NCBI RefSeq assembly: GCF_946886105.1
Contig: NZ_CAMPHV010000026.1
Span: 3,374 to 67,373 of the forward strand
Source: an uncultured Pseudomonas sp.
Lineage (GTDB): Bacteria > Pseudomonadota > Gammaproteobacteria > Pseudomonadales > Pseudomonadaceae
DNA length: 64,000 nt
Direction: 5' to 3'
The notes under the pieces are model-generated. The model ran no database searches. It was not told the origin of the DNA and worked only from the letters and a program-made list of their open reading frames with translations. This document shows, piece by piece, positions 42,550 to 54,000 of this stretch (positions are counted from its first letter, which is position 1; each line of letters starts with the position of its first letter). The position numbers and the translations under genes are program-made.

Positions 42550-43901
42550 TGAGTGCGCTCTATATGATCCTTGGCACCCTGGTCGCATTAGGGGTGCTGG
42601 TTACGTTCCACGAGTTCGGCCATTTCTGGGTGGCGCGGCGCTGCGGCGTCAAGGTGCTGCGTTTCTCCGTGGGCTTCGGCACGCCGTTGCTGCGCTGGCA
42701 TGATCGCCAGGGCACTGAGTTCGTGATCGCCGCCATCCCCTTGGGCGGCTACGTTAAAATGCTCGACGAGCGCGAGGGCGACGTGCCTCCCGCGCAGCTC
42801 GAGCAAGCCTTCAACCGTAAAAGCGTGCGCCAGCGTATTGCCGTGGTCGCAGCCGGGCCGGTGGCCAACTTTATCTTGGCCCTGTTGTTCTTCTGGCTGG
42901 TGGCGATGCTCGGCGGTCAGCAGGTTCGACCGGTTATCGGCGCGGTGGAGCCCGGCAGCTTGGCTGCCGAGGCCGGGTTGCAGGCGGGCCAGGAAATCGT
43001 CGCGGTGAACGATAAACCGACCAGCGGCTGGGCTGCGGTCAACCTGCAGTTGGTACGCCGGCTGGGCGAGAGCGGTACGCTATCGGTCGATGTCCGCGAA
43101 CCGGGCTCGACGCTCGACAGCCAGCGGCAGATCGTCCTCAAGGACTGGCTCAAGGGCGTCGCCGAGCCGGATCCGATCGGCTCGTTGGGCATTCGCCCCT
43201 GGCGGCCGGTCCTGGCGCCGATTCTGGCGCAGCTGGATCCGAAAGGGCCGGCGACCGCGGCCGGTTTGCAGATCGGCGACCGCCTGCTGGCCCTCGATGG
43301 GCAGGCCCTGGACGATTGGCAGCAACTGGTCGATCGGCTGCGCGGTATGCCCAATCGCTCGGTAACGCTGCAGGTCGAGCGTGAAGGTCAGCGCCTGGAT
43401 GTGCCGGTGACCCTGGCCGCGCGCGGCGAAGGCGAGGCGCGGATCGGTTACTTGGGCGCCGGCGTACAGGGCGTCGATTGGCCGCCGGAAATGCTCCGCG
43501 AGGTCAGTTACGGCCCGGTTGATGCCGTGGCTGAGAGCTTCAAGCGCACCTGGGCGATGAGTCTGCTGACCCTTGATTCGTTGAAGAAAATGCTCTTCGG
43601 CGAGCTCTCGGTAAAAAACTTGAGCGGGCCGATAACCATTGCTAAAGTGGCGGGCGCTTCGGCTGAGTCGGGTTTGGGGGATTTCCTTAATTTCCTCGCC
43701 TACCTGAGCATAAGTTTGGGGGTTCTCAACCTGTTGCCGATCCCAGTATTAGATGGGGGGCATCTGCTTTTTTACCTGATCGAATGGGCGCGTGGCCGTC
43801 CATTGTCCGAACGGGTGCAGGGTTGGGGGGTGCAGATAGGCATCAGCTTGGTGGTTGGGGTCATGTTGCTTGCCCTGGTCAACGATTTGGGTCGTTTGTA
43901 A
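42549..43901 (+). CDS. rseP: Site-2 intramembrane metalloprotease RseP/MucP
   Basis: A 450-residue inner-membrane zinc protease that cleaves the anti-sigma factor RseA/MucA after the first cut by DegS/AlgW, releasing sigma-E/AlgU. Zinc ligands are H21-E22-F-G-H25 in VTFHEFGHFW, and D402 in PIPVLDGGHLLF. Two PDZ domains (about 110-185 and 210-295) lie between them, with VEPGSLAAEAGLQAGQEIVA and PATAAGLQIGDRLLALDG-like sequence. The ATG at 42549 overlaps the dxr stop by one base. An in-frame TTG three bases earlier is less likely. It precedes bamA, whose product helps set the envelope stress that RseP relays. Confidence 0.96.
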
Positions 43902-43916
43902 CCATTACTGAATTAC

Positions 43917-43948
43917 AAATCTGTCGCCTCGAGCGGCAGATTTTTTTA
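43917..43948 (+). terminator. Intrinsic terminator between rseP and bamA
   Basis: AAATCTGTCGC (43917-43927), loop ctcga and GCGGCAGATTT form an 11-bp stem with one G-T pair, followed by five more T. It begins 16 bases after the rpseP-class stop codon and ends 29 bases before the bamA ATG, leaving almost no room for a downstream promoter. Confidence 0.82.
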
Positions 43949-43976
43949 TCGTCAGTTGGAAATAAGAAAGGACTTC

Positions 43977-46340
43977 ATGAAACGTCTGCTGCTACCTGCG
44001 GTAATTGCCGCATCGATGATCGCCGAAGTTCACGCCGAGTCCTTCACCATCTCCGATATCCGTGTCAACGGCCTCCAACGAGTGTCTGCGGGCAGTGTAT
44101 TCGGTGCATTGCCGCTCAATGTCGGCGAGCAAACTGATGACCGTTTGCTGGTGGAGGCTACACGCGAGCTGTTCAAAACCGGTTTCTTCCAGGATATCCA
44201 GCTCGGTCGCGATGGCGATGTGCTGGTGATTACCGTGGTCGAACGCCCCTCGATCTCCAGCATCGAAATCGAAGGCAACAAGGCGATTAGCAGCGAAGAC
44301 CTGCTCAAGGGCTTGAATCAGTCCGGTCTGTCCGAAGGCGAGATTTTCCAGCGTGCGACCCTCGAAGGGGTGCGCAACGAACTGCAACGCCAGTACGTGG
44401 CCCAGGGCCGCTACTCCGCCGAGATCGAAGCCGAAGTGATCCCCCAGCCGCGTAACCGCGTCGCGCTGAAGATCAATATCAACGAAGGTTCGGTCGCCGC
44501 CATTCAGCACATCAACGTGGTCGGCAACAGCGTCTTCTCCGACGAAGACCTGATCGACCTGTTCGAGCTGAAAACCACCAACTGGTTGTCGTTCTTCCGT
44601 AACGACGACAAGTACGCCCGCGAAAAACTTTCCGGTGACTTGGAACGCTTGCGTTCCCACTACCTGGACCGCGGCTATATCGGCATGGACATCACCTCCA
44701 CCCAGGTGTCCATCACCCCGGACAAGAAGCACGTCTATGTCACCGTCAACATCGACGAAGGCGAGAAGTACAGCGTTCGCGAAGTGAAACTCTCCGGCGA
44801 TCTCAAGGTGCCGGAAGAAGATATCAAGTCGTTGTTGCTGGTGAAGGAAGGCCAGGTGTTCTCGCGTAAAGTGATGACCACCACCTCCGAACTCATCACT
44901 CGCCGCCTGGGTAACGAAGGCTACACCTTCGCCAACGTCAACGCCGTGCCGGAAGCGCACGACGAAGACAACACGGTTTCCATCACCTTCGTCGTCGACC
45001 CGGGCAAGCGTGCCTATGTCAACCGGATCAACTTTCGCGGCAACACCAAGACCGAAGACGAAGTGCTGCGTCGCGAAATGCGCCAGCTCGAAGGCGGTTG
45101 GGCCTCGACCTATTTGATCGACCAGTCGAAAGCCCGTCTGGAACGCCTCGGCTACTTCAAGGAAGTCAACGTCGAGACCCCGCAAGTGCCGGGTACCGAC
45201 GACCAGATCGACGTGAACTACAGCGTCGAGGAACAGGCTTCCGGCTCGATCACCGCCAGCGTCGGTTTTGCCCAGAATGCCGGTCTGATCCTTGGTGGCT
45301 CGATTTCCCAGAGCAACTTCCTCGGTACCGGTAACAAGGTCAGCATCGGCTTGACCCGTAGCGAGTACCAGGAAAGCTACAACTTCGGCTTCGTCGACCC
45401 CTATTGGACCGAAGATGGCGTCAGCCTGGGCTACAACGCCTTCTACCGCACCACCGATTACGACGAACTCAACACCGATGTTTCCAGTTATGCGGTGGAC
45501 AGTTATGGTGCCGGTGTGAGCATCGGTTACCCGATCAGCGAAACCTCACGCCTGACCTATGGCCTGACCATTCAGCAGGACGATATCAGCACCGGCATCT
45601 TTACCGTCGATGAGATCTTCGACTTCATGGAAGAGGAAGGCGACAGCTATCTCAACCTGAAAGGCTCGATCGGCTGGTCCGAGTCGACCTTGAACCGCGG
45701 GGTCATGGCCAACCGCGGGCATTCGCAGAGCCTGGTGTTCGAAACCACGTTGCCGGGCAGCGACCTGTCGTTCTTCAAGCTGGATTACCGCGGCCAGATA
45801 TTCAAGCCGCTCAGCGACAACTACACCCTGCGCCTGCATACCGAATTGGGTTATGGCGACAGCTACGGTTCGACTTCGAGCTTGCCGTTCTACGAGCATT
45901 ACTACGCGGGCGGCTTCAACTCGGTCCGTGGCTTCAAGGACAACAGCCTGGGGCCGCGCAGTACCCCGAGTCTGGGTGAGAGCGTGACCGGTAACGAGGG
46001 TACCGAGCGCGATCCGGATCAAGATCCGCTGCCGTTCGGTGGCAACGTGATGGTGCAGGGCGGCGTCGAACTGTTATTCCCGATGCCGTTCGTCAAGGAT
46101 CAGCGCTCGCTGCGCACGGCCTTCTTCTGGGACGTGGGTAACGTTTACGACACCTCGTGCGGACGCACCCAGGAAAGCTGCAACGGGCTCGATGCCGGCG
46201 AGCTGGCCAGCTCCGTCGGTCTCGGTCTGACTTGGATCACTGCGCTAGGTCCGTTGAGCTTCAGTCTGGCCATGCCAATCGTCAAACCGGACGACGCCGA
46301 TACCGAAATATTCCAATTCTCTCTCGGTCAGACGTTCTAA
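43977..46340 (+). CDS. bamA: Outer-membrane protein assembly factor BamA
   Basis: A 787-residue Omp85 protein that inserts beta-barrels into the outer membrane. The signal peptide MKRLLLPAVIAASMIAEVHA is followed by five POTRA domains (about 22-420) and a 16-strand barrel (about 421-787). The lid-lock loop is VRGFKDNSLGP (about 652), and the protein ends in the C-terminal aromatic FQFSLGQTF expected of barrel proteins. GAAAGGAC lies before ATG 43977. Upstream is an intrinsic terminator, so a promoter inside rseP or readthrough is needed. skp follows 42 bp later. Confidence 0.97.
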   Translation: MKRLLLPAVIAASMIAEVHAESFTISDIRVNGLQRVSAGSVFGALPLNVGEQTDDRLLVEATRELFKTGFFQDIQLGRDGDVLVITVVERPSISSIEIEGNKAISSEDLLKGLNQSGLSEGEIFQRATLEGVRNELQRQYVAQGRYSAEIEAEVIPQPRNRVALKININEGSVAAIQHINVVGNSVFSDEDLIDLFELKTTNWLSFFRNDDKYAREKLSGDLERLRSHYLDRGYIGMDITSTQVSITPDKKHVYVTVNIDEGEKYSVREVKLSGDLKVPEEDIKSLLLVKEGQVFSRKVMTTTSELITRRLGNEGYTFANVNAVPEAHDEDNTVSITFVVDPGKRAYVNRINFRGNTKTEDEVLRREMRQLEGGWASTYLIDQSKARLERLGYFKEVNVETPQVPGTDDQIDVNYSVEEQASGSITASVGFAQNAGLILGGSISQSNFLGTGNKVSIGLTRSEYQESYNFGFVDPYWTEDGVSLGYNAFYRTTDYDELNTDVSSYAVDSYGAGVSIGYPISETSRLTYGLTIQQDDISTGIFTVDEIFDFMEEEGDSYLNLKGSIGWSESTLNRGVMANRGHSQSLVFETTLPGSDLSFFKLDYRGQIFKPLSDNYTLRLHTELGYGDSYGSTSSLPFYEHYYAGGFNSVRGFKDNSLGPRSTPSLGESVTGNEGTERDPDQDPLPFGGNVMVQGGVELLFPMPFVKDQRSLRTAFFWDVGNVYDTSCGRTQESCNGLDAGELASSVGLGLTWITALGPLSFSLAMPIVKPDDADTEIFQFSLGQTF

Positions 46341-46382
46341 GCGTCTGATCCATAACGACAATAGTTTCTGTAGGAGTGCATC

Positions 46383-46886
46383 GTGCGTAAGTTGACTCAA
46401 CTGGTTCTGTTAAGTGCGGTAATGCTGGCGACCCCGGCATTCGCCGAAATGAAAATCGCCGTGCTGAATTATCAGATGGCTCTGCTCGAATCTGACGCGG
46501 CCAAGCGCTACGCGGTGGATGCGGAGAAGAAATTCGGCCCGCAACTGAATAAGCTCAAGACCCTGGAAAGCGACGCCAAGCGCATTCAGGATCGTCTGGT
46601 AAAAGACGGCGACAAGATGCAAACCGCCGAGCGCGAGCGTCTGGAACTCGAATTCAAGCAAAAAGCCCGCGATTTCCAATTCCAATCCAAGGAATTGAAC
46701 GAAGCCAAGGCCGTCGCCGACCGCGAGATGCTGAAAACCCTCAAGCCGAATCTCGACAAAGCCGTCGAGGAAGTGATCAAGGGCGGCAGTTTCGACCTGG
46801 TGCTCGAGCGCGGCGCAGTGATTGATGTCAAACCTCAGTTCGACATTACTCGCCAAGTCATCGAGCGTATGAACAAGCTGCGTTGA
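46383..46886 (+). CDS. skp: Periplasmic chaperone Skp/OmpH
   Basis: A 167-residue periplasmic trimeric chaperone that carries unfolded outer-membrane proteins to BamA. The start is GTG, with GTAGGAG seven bases upstream. The signal peptide is [21 protein letters not shown], and the mature protein starts [21 protein letters not shown] long coiled coil (about 45-125, rich in Lys and Glu) forms the tentacles. Its stop TGA precedes the lpxD ATG by two bases. Confidence 0.95.
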   Translation: MRKLTQLVLLSAVMLATPAFAEMKIAVLNYQMALLESDAAKRYAVDAEKKFGPQLNKLKTLESDAKRIQDRLVKDGDKMQTAERERLELEFKQKARDFQFQSKELNEAKAVADREMLKTLKPNLDKAVEEVIKGGSFDLVLERGAVIDVKPQFDITRQVIERMNKLR

Positions 46887-46888
46887 TC

Positions 46889-47947
46889 ATGACGACGCTG
46901 CAGTTCTCTCTCGGTCAATTGGCCGAGCGTCTGGGTGCCACTCTGCGTGGCGCGCCGGAGACCGTCGTGCGCGGCTTGGCCTCCTTGCAGGATGCCGGCC
47001 CGGATCAGCTGAGCTTTTTGGCCAACGCGCAGTACCGCAAGCACCTGGCCGGTAGCCGAGCCGCTGCGGTATTGCTCAATGCGGCCGATGCCGAAGGCTA
47101 TGCCGGCGCCGCGTTGATCGTCGCCAATCCCTATCTGGCTTATGCCCAGCTGTCGCATTTGTTCGACCGTAAGCCCCGGGCTGCGGCCGGCGTGCATCCG
47201 ACGGCGTCTGTGGCGGCCGACGCGCAGGTCGACGCCAGCGCCAGTATCGGCGCCTATGCGGTGATCGAAAGCGGCGCCCAGGTCGCTGCTGGGGTGACTG
47301 TCGGCGCGCATTGCGTCGTCGGTGCGCGTTCGGCGATCGGCGAGGGTGGTTGGCTCGCGCCGCGGGTGACGCTCTATCACGATGTACGTATCGGTAAGCG
47401 AGTGGTGATCCAGTCGGGCGCGGTGATCGGCGGCGAGGGCTTCGGCTTCGCCAACGAGAAGGGCGTCTGGCAGAAAATCGCGCAAATCGGTGGTGTGAGC
47501 ATTGGCGACGACGTCGAAATCGGCGCCAACACCACCATTGATCGCGGCGCCCTGGCCGACACGTTGATCGGCAATGGCGTCAAGCTGGACAATCAGATCA
47601 TGATCGCGCACAACGTGCAGGTCGGGGATAACACCGCGATGGCGGGTTGTGTCGGTATTTCCGGCAGTACCAAAATCGGCAAGAACTGCATGATCGCCGG
47701 TGGTGTGGGCATGGTCGGACACATCGAAGTGTGCGACGGGGTGTTCGTCACCGGTATGACCATGGTTACTCGTTCCATCACCGAGCCGGGTTCGTATTCG
47801 TCCGGCACTGCCATGCAGCCCGCTGCGGAGTGGCGCAAGAGCGCCGCGCGAATCCGTCAGTTGGACGACATGGCGCGACGCCTGCAGCAGTTGGAAAAAC
47901 AGCTGGTTGCCGTGACCTCGGGCGCAGACACCTCATCTGATGCCTGA
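46889..47947 (+). CDS. lpxD: UDP-3-O-(3-hydroxyacyl)glucosamine N-acyltransferase
   Basis: A 352-residue trimeric acyltransferase for the third step of lipid A synthesis. An N-terminal uridine-binding domain (about 1-100, [20 protein letters not shown]) leads into hexapeptide repeats (about 105-310). The catalytic His is H241 in [12 protein letters not shown]. The ATG at 46889 is two bases after the skp stop, with no separate strong ribosome site, so it is coupled to skp. A C-terminal helix rich in Gln ([11 protein letters not shown]) ends the protein, as usual. Confidence 0.96.
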   Translation: MTTLQFSLGQLAERLGATLRGAPETVVRGLASLQDAGPDQLSFLANAQYRKHLAGSRAAAVLLNAADAEGYAGAALIVANPYLAYAQLSHLFDRKPRAAAGVHPTASVAADAQVDASASIGAYAVIESGAQVAAGVTVGAHCVVGARSAIGEGGWLAPRVTLYHDVRIGKRVVIQSGAVIGGEGFGFANEKGVWQKIAQIGGVSIGDDVEIGANTTIDRGALADTLIGNGVKLDNQIMIAHNVQVGDNTAMAGCVGISGSTKIGKNCMIAGGVGMVGHIEVCDGVFVTGMTMVTRSITEPGSYSSGTAMQPAAEWRKSAARIRQLDDMARRLQQLEKQLVAVTSGADTSSDA

Positions 47948-47997
47948 ATCCGGCATGATGTCGCGTTCTCCTTTCTTTACTACAGGCTTCTCTGGCA

Positions 47998-48438
47998 ATG
48001 ATGGACATCAACGAAATTCGTGAATACCTGCCGCACCGTTATCCGTTCCTGTTGGTGGACCGGGTCGCGGATCTGGATATCGAAGGCAAGTGCATTCGCG
48101 CCTATAAGAATGTCAGCATCAATGAGCCGTTCTTCAACGGCCATTTCCCTGAGCATCCGATCATGCCGGGCGTACTGATCATCGAAGCCATGGCTCAGGC
48201 CGCCGGAATACTCGGTTTCAAAATGATGGGCATGAAGCCCACCGATGGCACGCTGTATTACTTTGTCGGTTCCGACAAGCTACGCTTTCGTCAGCCGGTG
48301 ATCCCGGGCGATCAGTTGATCCTCGAGGCCAAGCACCTGAGCAACAAACGCAGCATTTGGAAGTTCGAATGCCGGGCAAGCGTCGACGGCAAGGAAGTCT
48401 GTTCGGCCGAAATCATCTGCGCGGAACGCAAACTATGA
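47998..48438 (+). CDS. fabZ: 3-hydroxyacyl-ACP dehydratase FabZ
   Basis: A 146-residue hot-dog-fold dehydratase of fatty-acid elongation. It competes with LpxA for 3-hydroxyacyl-ACP, which explains its place in this operon. The catalytic pair is H49 ([15 protein letters not shown]) and E63 ([12 protein letters not shown]). [20 protein letters not shown] matches the P. aeruginosa start as I recall. A second ATG directly follows the first and could also serve. Its 3' end lies in the 14-bp tandem duplication at 48429-48456. Confidence 0.97.
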   Translation: MMDINEIREYLPHRYPFLLVDRVADLDIEGKCIRAYKNVSINEPFFNGHFPEHPIMPGVLIIEAMAQAAGILGFKMMGMKPTDGTLYYFVGSDKLRFRQPVIPGDQLILEAKHLSNKRSIWKFECRASVDGKEVCSAEIICAERKL

Positions 48439-48456
48439 GTTTCAAACTATGAGTTT
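48429..48456 (+). repeat. Perfect 14-bp tandem duplication at the fabZ/lpxA junction
   Basis: CAAACTATGAGTTT occurs twice head to tail (48429-48442 and 48443-48456). Each copy carries a stop/start overlap ATGA. The first copy holds the fabZ stop and an ATG (48435) that reads MSFKL and then stops at 48450-48452. The second copy holds the real lpxA ATG at 48449. Confidence 0.95.
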
Positions 48457-49225
48457 GATCGACCCTCGCGCCATCATCGATCCCAGTGCCAAGTTGGCTG
48501 ACGACGTGGTCGTCGGTCCTTGGTCGATTGTCGGGCCGGATGTGGAAATCGGTGAGGGTACCGTGCTCGGTCCCAACGTGATCGTTAAAGGCCCCACCAA
48601 AATTGGTAAGCACAACAAGGTCTATCAGTTTTCCTCGCTCGGCGAGGATACGCCGGACCGTAAGTACAAAGGCGAGCCGACGCGCTTGGTGATAGGCGAC
48701 CACAACATCATCCGCGAAGGCGTGACGATGCATCGTGGCACCATCCAGGATCGCGACGAAACCACGGTCGGCGACCACAATCTGATCATGGCGTACGCCC
48801 ATGTGGGGCACGACAGCGTGATCGGCAACCATTGCATCCTGGTCAACAATGTCGCCTTGGCCGGTCACGTGCATATCGGCGATTGGGCGATCCTGTCCGG
48901 CTATACGCTGGTGCATCAGTTCTGTCATATAGGTGCGCACAGCTTTGCCGGTATGGGGACGGCGATCGGCAAGGATGTGCCGGCCTATGTCACGGTCTCC
49001 GGCAATCCTGCAGAAGCGCGCAGCATGAATTTCGAAGGCCTGCGCCGGCGCGGTTTCAGTGCCGAGGCGATTCATGCGCTGCGTCGCGCCTACAAAACCG
49101 TATACCGCCAGGGCCTGACAATCGAGGCGGCTATCGCCGAGCTGGCGGAGCCTTCTCTGGAGTTTCCTGAAGTTGCGGTATTCCGTGACTCGATCCTGGC
49201 TTCCCAGCGCGGCATCACCCGCTAA
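48449..49225 (+). CDS. lpxA: UDP-N-acetylglucosamine acyltransferase
   Basis: A 258-residue trimeric left-handed beta-helix acyltransferase starting lipid A synthesis. The first hexapeptide block is [20 protein letters not shown]. The catalytic His is H121 in [15 protein letters not shown] (E. coli H125). The C-terminal helices contain [20 protein letters not shown]. The ATG lies in the second copy of a 14-bp tandem duplication, so translation probably restarts after the fabZ stop or after the five-codon minicistron. lpxB follows after 4 bp. Confidence 0.97.
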   Translation: MSLIDPRAIIDPSAKLADDVVVGPWSIVGPDVEIGEGTVLGPNVIVKGPTKIGKHNKVYQFSSLGEDTPDRKYKGEPTRLVIGDHNIIREGVTMHRGTIQDRDETTVGDHNLIMAYAHVGHDSVIGNHCILVNNVALAGHVHIGDWAILSGYTLVHQFCHIGAHSFAGMGTAIGKDVPAYVTVSGNPAEARSMNFEGLRRRGFSAEAIHALRRAYKTVYRQGLTIEAAIAELAEPSLEFPEVAVFRDSILASQRGITR

Positions 49226-49229
49226 CCCC

Positions 49230-50363
49230 ATGGCGGATTTATTACGCGTTGCGCTGGTCGCCGGCGAAGCCTCCGGCGATATCCTCGGTGCCAGCCTGAT
49301 GCAGGCTTTGCGCGCCCGCCATCCGCAGATCGAGTTCATCGGTATCGGCGGCCCCTTGATGGAAGCGCAAGGCCTGACGTCGTACTTTCCGATGGAGCGT
49401 CTGGCTGTCATGGGCCTGGTCGAAGTGCTCGGGCGTTTGCCCGAGTTGCTCTCGCGCCGCCGTCGCCTGGTTAAAGCCCTGATCGAGGCCAAACCGGACG
49501 TATTTATCGGTATCGACGCGCCGGACTTCAATCTTGGCCTCGAGCTCAAACTGCGTCGTGCCGGGATCAAGACCGTGCACTACGTCAGCCCTTCAGTCTG
49601 GGCCTGGCGGCAGAAGCGCGTGTTGCAGATTCGCGAAGCCTGCGACCTGATGCTGTGCCTGTTCCCGTTCGAGGCGCAGTTCTACGACGAGTATCAGGTC
49701 CCAGTGCGTTTCGTCGGCCACCCGTTGGCCGATGCGATTCCCGTCCAGGCCGACCGAGCCGCCGCGCGCGAAGCCCTGGGGTTGCCCCAGGATTGCCATG
49801 TGGTGGCGTTGATGCCCGGGAGTCGTGGCGGCGAAGTATCGCGGCTGGGCAGCCTGTTCCTCGATGCGGCCGTGCGTTTGCGCACTTTGCGCCCTGGTGT
49901 GCGTTTCGTCCTGCCTTGTGCCAGCCCCGAGCGTCGGCAGCAGCTGGAAGAAATGCTGGTGGGGCGCGATCTGCCGCTGACGCTGCTCAATGGCCGCTCC
50001 CACGAGGCTTTGGCCGCGTGCGATGCGGTATTGATCGCATCCGGTACCGCGACCCTGGAAGCCTTGCTGTACAAGCGGCCGATGGTCGTGGCCTATAAGG
50101 TAGCGTCCTTGACCTATCTGATCCTCAAGCGTCTGGTGAAAAGCCCCTATATCTCGTTGCCCAATTTGTTGGCCGAGCGCTTGCTGGTGCCTGAGTTGAT
50201 CCAGGATGCGGCGACGGCGGAGTCGTTGGCGCAGTTGTTGGCGCCGCTGCTCGAAGGCGGCGAGGTGCAAACCCTGGGTTTCGATGTGATTCACCGGGCG
50301 TTGCGCCGCGACGCCTCGGTGCAAGCGGCCGAGGCCGTGCTGACCTTGGCGGGGCGGGGCTGA
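49230..50363 (+). CDS. lpxB: Lipid-A-disaccharide synthase
   Basis: A 377-residue GT19 enzyme that condenses UDP-diacylglucosamine and lipid X. Family blocks are [20 protein letters not shown] (about 7-26), [45 protein letters not shown] and [12 protein letters not shown]. Its ATG lies 4 bp after the lpxA stop, and its stop overlaps the rnhB ATG by one base. An in-frame start further upstream (49173) lies inside lpxA and is rejected. Confidence 0.96.
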   Translation: MADLLRVALVAGEASGDILGASLMQALRARHPQIEFIGIGGPLMEAQGLTSYFPMERLAVMGLVEVLGRLPELLSRRRRLVKALIEAKPDVFIGIDAPDFNLGLELKLRRAGIKTVHYVSPSVWAWRQKRVLQIREACDLMLCLFPFEAQFYDEYQVPVRFVGHPLADAIPVQADRAAAREALGLPQDCHVVALMPGSRGGEVSRLGSLFLDAAVRLRTLRPGVRFVLPCASPERRQQLEEMLVGRDLPLTLLNGRSHEALAACDAVLIASGTATLEALLYKRPMVVAYKVASLTYLILKRLVKSPYISLPNLLAERLLVPELIQDAATAESLAQLLAPLLEGGEVQTLGFDVIHRALRRDASVQAAEAVLTLAGRG

Positions 50364-50959
50364 TGCAGTTGGGGCTGGACTTCACCCTGGTGCAGGAGCT
50401 GGTCGCCGGCGTCGACGAAGTCGGCCGTGGCCCGCTGTGCGGCGCGGTGGTGACCGCGGCGGTGATTCTCGACCCGTTACGGCCGATTGCCGGTCTGAAC
50501 GATTCGAAAAAGCTCAGCGAGGCGCGCCGCGAGAAACTCTTCGACGAAATCCGCGAAAAGGCTTTGGCCTGGTGTATCGCCCGCGCCGAAGTGGAAGAGA
50601 TCGACCGTCTGAATATTCTCCATGCCACCATGCTGGCCATGCAGCGGGCGGTCGAAGGCTTGAGCGTTATCCCCAAACTGGCGCTGATCGACGGCAACCG
50701 CTGCCCGGTATTGCAAGTACCCAGCGCCGCCGTGGTCAAGGGCGACAGCCAGGTACCGGCGATCGCCGCCGCTTCGATTCTGGCCAAGGTCAGCCGCGAC
50801 CGCGAGATGCAGGTGCTGGACGCCCAATACCCCGGTTATGGCATCGCCGGGCATAAAGGCTATCCCACGCAGGTGCATCTGGATGCGCTACGCCGCCTGG
50901 GGCCTACGCCGATTCATCGGCGCTCCTTCGCACCGGTGCGTGAGTTGCTGACCGACTAG
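50363..50959 (+). CDS. rnhB: Ribonuclease HII
   Basis: A 198-residue type 2 RNase H that removes single ribonucleotides from DNA. The catalytic D18-E19 lie in [57 protein letters not shown] and [11 protein letters not shown] complete the active-site region. The start overlaps the lpxB stop by one base. Placement between lpxB and dnaE is the common gammaproteobacterial order. Confidence 0.96.
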   Translation: MQLGLDFTLVQELVAGVDEVGRGPLCGAVVTAAVILDPLRPIAGLNDSKKLSEARREKLFDEIREKALAWCIARAEVEEIDRLNILHATMLAMQRAVEGLSVIPKLALIDGNRCPVLQVPSAAVVKGDSQVPAIAAASILAKVSRDREMQVLDAQYPGYGIAGHKGYPTQVHLDALRRLGPTPIHRRSFAPVRELLTD

Positions 50960-51048
50960 GTCGGCTTGCGGCGTCGTGCTTGCCGCTTGCCGCCGCCTTG
51001 GCTGTACAATCCCCGCCTTGTCGTTTTCGTGTTTTGTATAGGACCGCC

Positions 51049-54000
51049 ATGACCGCTTCATTCGTCCATCTGCGTCTGCACACCGAGTTTTCCCTGGTCG
51101 ACGGCTTGGTGCGGGTCAAGCCGCTGATCAAGGCCGTGGCCGGCGCCGGTATGCCGGCGGTGGCGGTCACCGACATGAGCAACATGTGCGCCCTGGTGAA
51201 GTTCTACAAGGCGGCCATGGGTGGCGGCATCAAGCCGATCTGCGGCGCCGATATCTGGTTGGCCAGCGACGAAGAGGACGGCCCCCTCAGCCGTATGACC
51301 CTGTTGGCGATGAATGCCGTGGGCTACCGCAACCTGACCGAACTGGTCTCTCGTGGCTGGACCGAAGGTCAGAGCAACGATCTGGTGATTATCCAGCGCG
51401 ATTGGGTCAAGGCCGCCGCCGAGGGTTTGATCGCACTGTCCGGTTCGAAAGAGGGCGAGATCGGTCATGCTCTGCTCAATGACGACCTGGCCGGGGCCGA
51501 AGCCTTGCTGCGCGAATGGATGGAAGTGTTCCCCGAGCGCTTCTACCTGGAAGTGCAGCGCACCAGTCGGGTCAACGACGAAGAGCACCTGCACCTGGCC
51601 GTCGCCCTGGCCGACCGGCTCGGCGCGCCGCTGGTGGCGACCAACGACGTACGTTTTCTCAAGCAGGACGATTTCGCCGCCCACGAGACCCGCGTGTGCA
51701 TCGGCGAGGGACGCAGCCTGGACGACCCGCGGCGGCCGCGCAGCTATTCCGACCAGCAATACCTGAAGACCCCGGAAGAAATGGCCGAGCTGTTCGCCGA
51801 CCTGCCGGAGGCGCTGGAAAACACCGTCGAGATCGCCAAGCGTTGCAATATCGAAGTGCAGCTCGGCAAATACTTCCTGCCCGACTTCCCGGTGCCGGCC
51901 GGCATGACCATGGACGAGTATTTCCGTCAGGTCTCCTTCGAAGGCCTGGAAGAGCGTCTGGAAGTGCTACTGCCCAAGGACACCCCGGATTACGACGCGA
52001 AGAAGCAGGTGTACATCGACCGGCTGAATTTCGAGCTGGATATCATCATCCAGATGGGGTTCCCCGGTTACTTCCTGATCGTTATGGACTTCATCAAGTG
52101 GGCGAAGAACAACGGCGTACCGGTCGGCCCGGGCCGGGGCTCGGGTGCCGGTTCCCTGGTTGCTTACGTACAGAAGATCACCGACCTCGATCCACTGGCC
52201 TATGACCTGCTGTTCGAACGCTTCCTCAACCCGGAACGGGTTTCCATGCCCGACTTTGACGTCGACTTCTGCATGGACGGCCGCGATCGGGTGATCGATT
52301 ACGTGGCCGAGAAATACGGCCGCAACGCGGTCAGCCAGATCATCACCTTCGGCACCATGGCCGCTAAGGCGGTGGTGCGCGACGTGGCACGGGCCCAGGG
52401 CAAGTCTTACGGGTTGGCTGATCGCCTGTCGAAGATGATCCCCTTCGAAGTCGGCATGACCCTGGAAAAAGCCTACGAGATGGAGGAGCTGTTGCGCGAC
52501 TTCCTCAAGGTCGACGAGGACGCCCGGGAAATCTGGGAGATGTCGCTCAAGCTCGAAGGCATCACCCGCGGCACCGGCAAGCACGCCGGCGGCGTGGTGA
52601 TCGCGCCGACCAAACTCACCGACTTCTCGCCGATCGCCTGCGACGACGAGGGCGGCGGCCTGGTGACCCAGTTCGACAAGGACGACGTCGAGCAGGCCGG
52701 CCTGGTGAAGTTCGACTTCCTCGGCCTGCGCACCCTGACCATCATCAAGTGGGCGATGGAGACGATCAACCGCGAACAGGCCAAGCAGGGCCTGCCCGAT
52801 CTGAATATCGACTTCATCCCGCTGGACGACAAACCGACCTTCGCCATGCTGCAGAAGGCCGAGACCACCGCGGTATTCCAGCTTGAATCGCGCGGCATGA
52901 AGGAGCTGATCAAGAAGCTCAAGCCGGACTGCCTGGAAGACATGATCGCACTGGTGGCGCTGTTCCGCCCCGGCCCGCTGCAGTCGGGCATGGTGGACGA
53001 CTTCATCAACCGTAAGCACGGTCGCGAGCCGATTTCCTATCCGCACCAGGACTATCAATACGCCGGCCTCGAGCCGGTGCTAAAGCCCACCTACGGCATC
53101 ATCCTGTACCAGGAACAGGTGATGCAGATCGCCCAGGTGATGGCGGGGTATACGCTGGGTGGCGCGGACATGCTGCGCCGCGCCATGGGTAAGAAAAAGC
53201 CCGAGGAGATGGCCAAGCAGCGCGGCGGCTTTATCGAAGGCTGCGCCAACAACGGCATCGATGCGGACCTGGCGGGCAACATCTTTGATCTGGTGGAGAA
53301 ATTCGCCGGTTACGGCTTCAACAAATCCCACTCCGCCGCTTATGGTTTGGTCTCTTACCAGACCGCCTGGCTCAAGGCTCATCACCCGGCACCTTTCATG
53401 GCCGCGGTGCTCTCGGCGGATATGCACAACACCGACAAGGTCGTGACCCTGATCGAGGAGTGCCGCAGCATGAAACTGCGCCTCGACGCGCCCGATGTGA
53501 ACATCTCGGAATTCAAGTTCACGGTTAACGACGGCGGCTGGATCGTCTACGGCCTGGGCGCGATCAAGGGCGTCGGCGAGGGGCCGGTGGAAGCGATCGT
53601 CGAGTCGCGCAAGGACGGCCCGTTCAAGGATCTGTTCGACTTCTGCTCGCGGGTCGACCTTAAGCGCATCAACAAGCGCACCCTGGAGGCGCTGATTCAC
53701 AGCGGCGCCCTGGATCGTCTCGGGCCTTATTTCCATGAGGAAATAAAAGCCTACAAGGAAAATATCGACCGTAATCGTGGCGTGTTGCTGGCGGCGATGG
53801 AGGAGGCGGTGCAGGCCGCCGAGCAGACCGCGCGCAGTCATGACAGCGGCCATATGGATTTATTTGGTGGGGTGTTCGCCGATGCCGAGAGCGATGTTTA
53901 CGCCAACCACCGCAAGGCGCGCGAGCGTTCGCTGAAGGAGCGCCTCAAGGGCGAGAAAGACACCTTGGGCCTGTACCTCACTGGCCACCCGATCGACGAA

